From Anaspis maculata (lineage: Eukaryota; Arthropoda; Insecta; Coleoptera; Scraptiidae): a DNA stretch of 64,000 bases. Location of the stretch: positions 37,347,745-37,411,744 of the forward strand of contig OX421962.1 of assembly GCA_949128115.1 (NCBI GenBank), read 5' to 3'. Every line of letters begins with the position of its first letter. The stretch's first letter is position 1. A program made the translations under genes and the position numbers. Under the pieces are notes generated by a model. That model searched no databases. It had not been told where the DNA came from and saw nothing but the letters and a program-made list of their open reading frames with translations. Of the stretch, positions 36,200 through 45,776 are shown piece by piece.

Positions 36200-37310
36200 C
36201 GTGTGAAATTGCCGAAAGTTCAATACGAGCGCGATTGTCCAAAAAGTTGTTTCCATGTGCTTTAATACTAGTATAGAGTTGTGAATAGTGGTGTTTTCTG
36301 CTTCAGAAAAGTTTTTGAATTTTCGTGGCGAAGATATTGACCATTTTTCGTCAGTTCTGAGGAAGTGATCCGATTCCAATTAAACATAAAATATGCTCAT
36401 GTCAGGTAACTGGGATTTAAAAATCAAATGACACTTCTTTTACCTTTTGACCGCTTTATTGAATTTTTATGAAAATGATCCGATTTGAATGAAACTTGAA
36501 ACACATTCATGTTCTGTTTGAATAAATGGGATTTTGAAGTCAAATGATACTTTCGATTTATCTTTGAGCTGCCATAGTAAGTAAAATTGATCCAAGTTCA
36601 ATGAGACTTGGAATACCCTCATTATATCTTAATCGTACAGTAGGTAGGTACCTAATTATTGTCTTGAACAATCGGAAGTTATCCGATTTCCGTAAAATCA
36701 CATTTTCCGCAGAATAAAATAATTACAAAAAAAAAACAGTCATAAGTTCTCAGCAGATTTGAATGACTTTGTCAAACAACGGTCAATATGGCGTCTCAAA
36801 GAAATCCGAGAGTCACATTTGACTTGAGAAATCAAGCTTATCCCAATTATTCCAACAAGACACGTGTGTTTTTAAATTATTTGAAATCGGAACTTTTATA
36901 AAAGTTTGATATGGCGGCTCAAAGATGGTCTGAAGTGACATTTTACTTGAAAACCCCAACTATCAAAACAAGACATGAGTGTATTCCAGGTTTCATTGAA
37001 ATCAGATCATTTTTATAAAAATTCAATATGGTGGCTCAAAGACGACCGAAAGACATTTGACCCCAAAGTTCCAAATATGCACACAATACATTAAGTTTCA
37101 TTTGAATATTCCAGTTTCATTGAAGTTCAATATGGTGGCGCAAAATAATCATTATCTCAGCCATTTTACCTCAGATTTGGAAAATTCAGAAACTATTCTG
37201 AAGCTCAAGCATCAGTCTTCAATCTTCATACCTGCAGTATTGGAATATATGGAAAACAATCACTCAAATATCAAAATTACGTTGATTGTCACTGTCAACT
37301 GTTACCAAAA
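36200..37310. mobile_element. Inverted repeat of about 1.1 kb built of about 125-bp sub-units
   Basis: Left sub-units carry GATCCGATTTGAATGAAAC and TTTGAGCTGCCATA; the right half carries the reverse complements, for example TATGGCGGCTCAAAGATGG and GTTTCATTGAAATCAGATCA. Each half has three or four degenerate units of about 120-130 bp. The outer arm AAGTTGTTTCCATGTGC near 36242 pairs loosely with TATGGAAAACAATCA near 37249. The centre is near 36740. A TACAGGGTG box at 36183 marks the left edge, with no partner on the right. The 123-codon frame at 37057-37428 crosses the right arm and is not taken as a gene. Confidence 0.65.
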
Positions 37311-37959
37311 AGTGACAACTAACAATAATGCTGCTTTTATTTCTAAAGCAAACTTCCAAAAAGATAAAGCAGTTCTTTGTGGTAAGTACTGTATAATCAG
37401 TTTGTTTTCCTTTTATGTGCTGAAGTGAAATTGGAATTGTTATTTTATTTATCAAAGGTCGGCCATAATGACTGAATAAATTAATAAATGTCAGTGTCAC
37501 TGTAAAAAGGTTATCAAAATGCAGATGTCACTTTGAAGATAATTGCAGCGATTCCAACACAATTAATTGAAATAGACAAAAAAATCATGGTACTCTGGAG
37601 TCAAAAAGTTTTTGATCATGCGCTACATCACAGTAATCAGAAGAAAAAAAATTCGTTGGAATTAAAGCTTCGATGATCTTACATACGATGAACTATTTTA
37701 CTGTAAAATGTACCACGAAATTGTCCTTTTTCGGAATTTTTGTACAAAAGGGTAGAAGCCTAATTTTTTTGTCGTTTCGAGTTTTTCTAATTATTCAAAC
37801 ACTTTGGTGGATTGGAATACATTTACGTTGATGTGCGTTGTTGATGTTGTCTTTTTATCAAACAGATTGATCAGTTATTGTTCAAAAAGCACCCTGTCCC
37901 CTACTTCTTAGTACTGTATGTACTACTATGTACTCACACCGGGGAACGCGTAATGTAGT
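37311..37959. other. Unassigned spacer
   Basis: I see nothing recognisable. Confidence 0.4.
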
Positions 37960-38035
37960 GGTACATCAATGCCAAGCCATACACAGCGCGGCCCGTCTTT
38001 AGATGGGTGACCGCTGCAACATGACGCTGTGGTGA
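37960..38035 (+). other. 5S-rRNA-like stretch (pseudogene or 5S-derived SINE)
   Basis: The stretch TTTAGATGGGTGACCGC at about 37994-38010, preceded by GCGCGGCCCGT and followed by AACATGACGCTGTGG, lines up with the 3' half of eukaryotic 5S rRNA, where TTGGATGGGTGACCGC contains the internal C-box promoter. The 5' half is not clearly present. It abuts the 3' end of the R1-like LINE remnant, which reads on the other strand. It could be a 5S-derived SINE, a 5S fragment, or part of the LINE 3' region that matches by chance. Confidence 0.45.
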
Positions 38036-39365
38036 GGCTCACTCGAAGGCGGGACATCGGCGCAAAATCCTCTCTCGGCAAGGTTCTGGGCAAACCTTCC
38101 GAGTACTTCGACCCTCGTGGTTCGGAATCCACTTTAATCTGCAGGCTCCCTATTCAATATGAATAGGCAGAGAAGCAAGCCAAAAACCCTTGATGGGTTG
38201 TTTATGACTAACAATTCAATTTCAATGTACTTACACCTGAACGCCGCCTTTTTTTTTAGAGGAGAGGAATAATGCTTTTTACGCACGCCCCGACTGGAAA
38301 GACACCGGGGGTGTGGGACTCGCTGCATCTTAGCAAATCCTACCCACTAAACCTCTCCTCAGACCTGGTGGTTAACCCGCCCCCTGGGATCACGTAAGCA
38401 TTGCTTTGGGGGGCGGCTGGTCTCCGTTTCTTCCGAATCTATTTTCCGTCTCCATCTTCTTCGTTTTTCGTTCGCAGGATTTCAGTGCACCAGTTCGAGA
38501 CGGTAGACTATCCTTCTCGACTTCCCAGCATCACTTGCGTCACACTTTCTACCGTAGCTTTGCGGGCGGCCAATTCCGCTTCTTGTCGATGGTTCTGCCA
38601 ACGGTGGCATTCGAAGAACGTGTGTAGCACATTGTCTTCTTCCAGGCAGTATCTGCATCCGGGCCTTGGTCGTCTCTCCATTTGGAACAGATATGCGTTG
38701 AAGCAGCCGTGACCGCTGAGAAACTGTGACAGATAGTGATTAGGCTCGCCGTGCTTCCTGCTTATCCAAGAGTGGACGTCCGGGATAAGCTGGTACGTCC
38801 ACCTCCCCTGCAAGCATTCGATCCACTGTTGTTGCCAGGTATTATGGTGTCCTCACGTCTTTTGACTGCCATCTCCTTCTTCAGGAATATGTCTTTCCTT
38901 TCGCTTACCAGAAGTTCGATGGGCATCGTGCCCACAATAACTCTTACGGCCTCTGTTGAGGTGGTTCAGGTGGTGCAATAGGCTGTCGTTATTCGGCGCG
39001 TCAAAGTTCTTTGCATTCTTTGGATCTTCGTCTCCCAAACCTTATATTGAAGGACTTCGGCCTGTATTGGAGCGCCGTAAAGGAAGGCAGACGTCACCAC
39101 GCTCGATAGCAGTCTTCTTCTGCTTGTTCGTGGTCCTTCAATTTTTGGCATCAGTTTAGCGAGTGCAGCTGTTGTACTCTCGGCTTTCTTCAGGCATGCT
39201 TCGATATGACTTGTGTAGGTCAATCGGTTATTTATGATCCCCTAGGTATTTGACTGACTTTTTTACTTCCACACTGACTCCTCTCACTCGGAAGGAGTTT
39301 GGCCTTCATTAGATTTAGGTCTGTTGTCAAGGACCTGGACCTGATGTAGTTTGTTTTGGTAAATG
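38036..39365 (-). pseudogene. R1-like non-LTR retrotransposon, 3' part of ORF2 plus 3' UTR
   Basis: On the minus strand, from 39365 down, the frames give FRVRGVSVEVKKSVKYLG near 39270, then after a frameshift RLTYTSHIEACLKKAE and GPRTSRRRLLSSV to a LYGAPIQAE piece at 39223-38966, then after another shift GRWTYQLIPDVHSWISRKHG, HYLSQFLSGHGCFNAYL and a CX2CX7HX4C zinc knuckle at 38813-38508. This order is that of the thumb and C-terminal zinc knuckle of R1-clade ORF2 proteins. At least two frameshifts separate the pieces; the catalytic domain and endonuclease are absent. A GC-rich 3' tail (about 38036-38500) follows. Confidence 0.85.
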
Positions 39366-40399
39366 ATATCTGGGAACATCCAAGGGTTTAATCGGTAACG
39401 ATGCATTTGTCAGTGAATGAGGTCTGGTCAGTTGAAGTTGATCATGGGACGTGAATACAGAGTGCTTTCAGTTTAATCTGCCAAACTTATGAAGGTAAAA
39501 TAGAATAAAAAATAAATAGGTAGACTTTCTCAAGGAAATATTTTTTGGAAATGCATAATACCGTGAATACGAGCTTTCAAATTTGGAAAAAAATCACATT
39601 TTCACAATAATTCTTGAACCCCTAGACCGATTCTCTTCACATTTGGCACTCCTGTTTTCTTGGTACATGCCTATAATCAACCAATAATAAATTTCCCTAG
39701 CTCGATCCACTGGCCTAGTAAGAGGGGGTCTGCCCCCTTTTCCCGCCTCTGTTTTCTTCTACGCCACTGGAAATTTCTTGGAATCAAGCACAATTTTGAA
39801 TTATTTGTTCAGTTGTTCAGCAATCAGAGCAAAATTTCGATTGGATACTTCGTTTTTGAGATATTTGAGTTTGATTGTTCAAGAAACACCCCAAAAACAA
39901 AATCAGAGGGCTAAAAAATTTCTTGATGATTAAACTCATTCTGGTCTACTAGGTCTGGAAAGTCTTTTTAGCCGACGTATCACAAGTGCTTTCCTAATTT
40001 GAATTTTAACTCTTTGATTTTGTTGTTTTTGAGTGGGTGTTTGCCAAACATTCAAACTCAAAAATCCCGGAAATGAAGTATTCATTCAAAATTTTGCGGG
40101 TAACTCTTTGCTCTAAACTGAATCCAAAAATGTGCTTGATTTTAAGAAATTTCCAGAGACGTAGAAAATACTTCAACAACTTCAAAACTCATTCAGTTGC
40201 GGGGCTTGAGAGATGTTCAAACGTTCTTTTCATACCACAGACCGAATATCTCGAAAATGAAGTCGTCAATCAAAATTTTTGCCCTTATTTTTTTTTCAAA
40301 ATTGACCAACAATTTCCGAAACATTTTCACTCTCGTAGAAAATGAGGAACAGATAGGAAGATAACTTATTGTAGGTACATTCCAGAGTTTAATTGATAT
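39366..40399. other. Unassigned DNA, one isolated copy of the next repeat
   Basis: The block at about 39418-39460 (GAGGTCTGGTCAGTTGAAGT) matches the 40400-40830 repeat. The 102-codon frame at 40037-40345 lies in AT-rich sequence with no recognised motif. Confidence 0.45.
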
Positions 40400-40830
40400 A
40401 ATGTCTTTGTCGGTGAGGTCTGGTTTTCTGGAGTTGTTAATGGCGGAGCAGAACTAGCAGAAGCAAGGTTTCAATTGGAATCTACCGGACGATATAGCTT
40501 TTTCCGGGTATTTTGGACAGTTGTCATTCATGTGAAGACTATATTGGTGTCGACTGTCGATGTACCTGACAGTGATTGAACTCTGAGATCTGGTTTAAGT
40601 TAAGGTTGATCAAAGGACGTTCCTAACAATCTGAGCGAAAAGGTCGCAATCGGAATCAACCAGATGGTGATGTGTTTTGGACATGATGTCTTGTATTATG
40701 TTGACGATTCATACCTACGTTAGTGGGTGAGGTCTGCGGTCAGTTGAAGTTGATGAAACGACGTAACGATCTGACTGTGAAGTGGAAATGTTGCAGTTAA
40801 AATCAACCAGTTGCTGGTATATTTCGTACC
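40400..40830. repeat. Degenerate tandem repeat, about 160-bp unit, three copies
   Basis: Units start near 40410, 40570 and 40725. Shared blocks are GTGAGGTCTG, CAGTTGAAGTTGAT or AAGGTTGATCAAAGGACGT, and GCAATCGGAATCAACCAG (AGTTAAAATCAACCAG in the third). A fourth, separate copy lies near 39418. Confidence 0.6.
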
Positions 40831-43800
40831 CTAAACTTTTGAGGCAATGAAGCAGACAAGCAGAAATATTGCCAACATAAAAAATAATGAGAATAACCTG
40901 ATAATAACTATACATCAGAGTGTCATGTTTCTAAATTTTTGGTGCCCTGTACCTGGGAACATGGCATGTAAAAAGCTATGGATGTTCTTTTGTTTTAAGC
41001 TGAAATGAATTCAATGCCAGGCTTGTTAACTTTTGCTTCCAAAGCTCAATTTCAAGTCTGACTTACTTCCGGAATTGCGTCGGATTTCCATGACAACGCA
41101 ACGGTGCAAAATAACCTGTTCCAGCCAATCAGGTTACTGTATTCGGCAATCTGCATCGCAACTTTGCACCACTTGACTATAAATTCGAGTATACCTAAGC
41201 GCTTGTGCGCTTGCGTTTATTTTTGATTTTGCATGGAATAATAACCTAATATAGTTAAAAATTGAAGACCCCTAACCTTAGACTTGATGCAGTTGTGAGG
41301 GTAGTAGATTTATTTCCATATGGATTTCCCACATTCTTTAAAGCCGACCTATTTACTTAATCTATGCAAAGACACCTAATGCTAAAATCAAATTTTTTCA
41401 CTGCTCGGGTGAGAATCACGAGGTTATCAATAAGGATGTAGCTGGTGACTGGACCACAGATAGAGACCGAAGCATGATCTCGAATCCTTGAATTTCATGT
41501 ATGGAAACTCACACTATTAAAACTATCATTATAGAAATGTGCGCCTATTCAAATTGCATCGTGTAGGTGATTTCCTTGAAATTTTTAATAGATACCTGAG
41601 AGTAGTAATCGATATTATAATAATTACGATATTGAAATGAATGAATATCTAGTACATTTTCTCTCGGTATCTCGACATTTTTTATTATAATTTTTGTTTA
41701 TAACTAATTATTGATGCAAGAAGATAATGATTGCTCCTTTCCTATATTAATTATACCTGATCTGATTAATTCAAATTAAAGCGATGCATAATCACGCAAT
41801 CAAATCAATCGAATTTCAAGCGTTGAACTGTCATTTTTTGACAGCTGAAGGTAGGGAACCTACTTACTTTATTCAAGAAGTGAAAGAAATTTCCACATGA
41901 ACTTTCTTGATACAAATCGAGCGGTTGTCTTTTTTAGTGCTTTTGCTGCTGAACACAACACTATTGACCCTGAAATTTACAGGAAACATCATCCTCGTCC
42001 AAGCTAAAGAAATAAATGTGAAATAGGTATCTACTTAGGTAACAACGTACCTACCAAGTACCTGGATCTGCGTAAACATGACAAGTCGGTTCATGATCTT
42101 CTGAATAACAAGCACCGCACAGTGCTTTACATTGGTACGCACAAGGCTTTGAAAATCCTTGTAAAATTCCTTATGTTAAATGTTAAATGTGCTCTGAAAC
42201 GACGAATTTGTCCTTTGTAGGAATAATATTACTTCCATTATTCATAACCGTCAAGGATAACGGGATGAGTTGAAGCTCTGCTTTGGTGCTGAAACGTAAT
42301 TATTCAAAAGGATAATCCTTAGATTTTGGAAAGGATAAGAAGTTCTTTGCTAATTTCTCGAGATTTACGCGCACCGGCAAATTATTGCAATAGCTGAAAC
42401 ACATTTATTGATGATGAACACGAGGATGAACACTACTTGAAAAGTACTGAACAACAAATATGTGAACCTCTAAGCGAACATTATGAGTAGGAAATTACCG
42501 CCACAAGTGGTCACATAAATGTGTGACTTTTACAATACACAACAAACTGTTGTTGCATTATTGATGCAGGAATCGTTCTTGCTGCATGATACAGCATTTT
42601 TAACGACATTCGAAAGTTTTAGTTTTTTCTAAATTAATAGGTACAATTTTATTTGCTGATGAATTGAAAAATGGAAGTTGTAAATTAACGGCTGATTTAT
42701 ATTGTTTGATGATAAATAGCATATTATCATTTATTATTATAAATAATGCAAAAGATAAATTTTCAGTATAGTATACCATCAAGGATGAAATAATAATTCA
42801 ACTTCCTTGTTGCAGCAAAACAAATTAAAGGGTGAGTCAGTATAACGCGTAGGAGGGTTGTCAGTATTGTATCTTTGTATCTCCAAATCTATTTCACGAT
42901 GTTATCTCTAATTAGCTGCCAAACTTGGATAGCGAGGAAATGATCACACATTTTTTCATAATAACTTGTCCGCATTGCTTTTAGTGACCCTGTTAGATTC
43001 ATCAGATATAACCTGTTTAACTAACATTTTTGTTGGTGTTTTTGGATCTTTGCGCAAAAATTTGATAAGAATAAAAAACTTACACACATTTTTCTGATTA
43101 ATCCGATGTAAATATTTGTGATCACGTAATATTTTTCGAAAGTAAAATTATGGTTATCGCAGTTTTAATGAATGGTGGCAGTTTTTTGCGAATTTCTCTC
43201 TCTCACACGCACAATGTTTACGTCTCAATTAACACCAAAATTTATTTATTTGGATCACCAAAGTGATTGATGGACGCAACGAAATTAAATCGGGTACATT
43301 AATGACGTGGTCGTATCACTATGCCCCCAACAGAAGTAAGCGAGCACTTTTTATGTTTCAGTTTCAAAATCGTTAGGATGATACGATGGTATTTTAGGAG
43401 AGTTGAATGACTCGGGCTAATCAAAAATTGATATTAGTTCGATGAACCTGCTATGGGTGCCATCTAAATACAGTAAAATGAGTAATTATTGTGAATCTTG
43501 GAATTTTATTTCAGTATACACAACAAGGAGGATGTAGCTGAAAATTTGCGCTCGCAAAATTAGAAATTTGCGTGGTTAATGTCCACAAATAGAAATGCCC
43601 AAACAAAAAAACCTGATGCTTGCGAAAGTATTGAAAATTGATTTTTTTGTAGTGCGGTAATATTACAAGTTTTGATAGTCATTAAATTGAAGCTGCGTTT
43701 ATTGGATTTTCGCCAAAACCCCGTTGGGTATTCCAGGGTCGCCTCGATGTGTTCCACCGCGATCAGATTAGACGTTGTCAAAGCCACCGGGCCTGGCTTG

Positions 43801-45146
43801 GGACGGCCCTGGTGCAAATTCCCCTAAAAATAATTATTGTTTGGACATGTCCAGTCGTTAACCTTTTTATCTCCAGAGCACCTTAACGTATAATAAAAAC
43901 GTAACAGACGGACGGTTAAAAATAACACACCGAGAATAAAAACGTAATAGAGGTGGTTGAATTTTGGCGGAGGCCAAAAAAAAATCAACATCAGGTTCGT
44001 TGCCCCTCCGAATCTTTATTTTGATCCTGCTAAATCCCCTTTATTCAAATGCTCTCTCGTAGAATTTCGAATTTTATTTCGTCAGTTATTTCCATAGAAA
44101 GCGCGCGGGTCGTGAGGAAAAATTGGAGCTCGTGCTGTAGGACGATCAGTTAAAAGCACAGGGAATTAGAAAGCTGATAGATGGCACGAACTCGGGTCGG
44201 AACTTTGAGAAAGTAACACCAAACAACGACAAGCCAAGGGTTAATCTGCGGGATTAAATGATTTATTTGGACGCGCTGTGCCTTCTGTACACGCTCATTT
44301 ATTGGGAAAACTCTGTATTGCACCAGAGGAGCAAGGTATAGTAGATACTGAAAAAACTCCCACACCTCTCGCACAATGGTCATATTTATGTCCACCGCAG
44401 AAATAGATGCCGCGAACAGCTGCCGATGATAAATTCTGATCTAGTTTAAAGATATTTAAGAGTCGTGCATGCTTACCTGGCAACTATTGTGGGTAGTGTG
44501 AACAAAAGGTGAGAAAAAACCGGAGAAAGACATGCTTCGCGAACGGGCGGATTGTCGTTTGGTCGGTTGTAACAGAGATACTTTAATGCAAATATTATGT
44601 AAAGGATACTTCGAACATTTCGCTTTACACGCCGCATTCCGTTTGTTTCCAGGATATATCGACACCATACCATACGAGCACCGGAGAGTGGCTTTTACAG
44701 AATCCAAAAGAATTGCCGGAGCATATGGTAATTATAAGCCTTCAAGTTCGTAATTATTCCATCCCGTATCCATTAGAACCGTCGCTGGCAGCGCATGAAA
44801 ACCCTCAACCGCATTTTGAAAGAAAAGAACTGGACAATCTACGATTATTGCCGTTGCATGTGGGATTGAGATAGATACTCTAACTCGACTCAAGGTGATT
44901 TGCAGTCCCCTTGACCATTTTTTCTACTGGACTGGAAACTAAGTATAAGGAAACAAAGGCACTTTTTGACACCACAATCAGGGTTTAAGAAACTCATTAA
45001 AATCACATCGCTTTGGGAACTCTAGAGGGTGATTAGGAAACACCGCAGTGATGGGAAAAGTTGAAAAACTCGACTTTTCAAACATATTGGTATCGTCTTG
45101 TAATGCAGGAATTATTCACTCAGTCATGCCATTCGCGTAAAAGTCC
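40831..45146. other. Unassigned DNA, longest repeat-poor stretch
   Basis: I see no supported gene, RNA or palindrome of size. Small items are a hairpin CTGTCA...TGACAG near 41827-41843 and a hAT-like end CAGGGCCGTCCCAAGCCAGG read leftward from 43814, without a partner. Open frames up to 85 codons overlap each other and lack recognisable motifs. It could be intron or intergenic DNA. Confidence 0.4.
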
Positions 45147-45620
45147 CTAGAATGCGAGAACTTGCAGTTCTTCAACTCCTAAGTACTCCATCCTTTTACA
45201 ACGTACAGTTACAGGTTCCTTTTGCGCTACTCCGAGAATGTGATTCATTGACATTGTGCGACATCGGAATTTCTTATGTGGTGCCTGTGAGCTAGTTTTA
45301 AAATATGGATTCGCAAATTCCGCTGTGAGCTTTATTGACAGGAGGACTATAGTAGAAAAGACGAGAGCTGTTAAGTTGCTTGTATTGTATATTGTATAGG
45401 AAGGACATTTTCCGGTCAAGGGACTGCGGCGGTCGACCGCTTTAACCGCCAGCCTGTCTTTGGCGAACAAAATAAATGCCCAGCTTTTGGAAGTTGGGAG
45501 TATAAGTGCCTCCGGATCAGGCCAGGGCCTTTTTAGAGGCCTTTTGGCCAAACTAAACTTGAAAAGCACCAGCAGAGCTGGATCTAAGGGAAAGCAAGAG
45601 TGAGCACATGTGACATGCAT
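45147..45620 (-). CDS. 157-codon ORF, unrecognised, probably not a gene
   Basis: This is the second-longest frame in the window. The translation has a hydrophobic segment near residues 85-100 and several Cys, but no motif I recognise. It ends 160 bp before the 2.95-kb palindrome. No splice signals or start context stand out. A 47-codon frame on the plus strand (from 45153) reads as well. I list it as a long open frame only. Confidence 0.15.
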   Translation of the reverse strand: MHVTCAHSCFPLDPALLVLFKFSLAKRPLKRPWPDPEALILPTSKSWAFILFAKDRLAVKAVDRRSPLTGKCPSYTIYNTSNLTALVFSTIVLLSIKLTAEFANPYFKTSSQAPHKKFRCRTMSMNHILGVAQKEPVTVRCKRMEYLGVEELQVLAF

Positions 45621-45776
45621 ACTCCACAGGTACTTAGGTACGTTGAATTAGGACTATTAGGAGGCAGCAAAAATTGGTCTTAATTTTATTTGCAGTTTTC
45701 CGGGTCCCTCTTCTTCAATTCTCGCTCCTCGCGCATGCAATCAAAATTTTAACAATCGTGTTCTTACCGATGTTAC

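Noticed and set aside
37057..37428. A 123-codon plus frame as a gene
   Set aside because: It spans the right arm of the 36200-37310 inverted repeat and has no recognisable motif.
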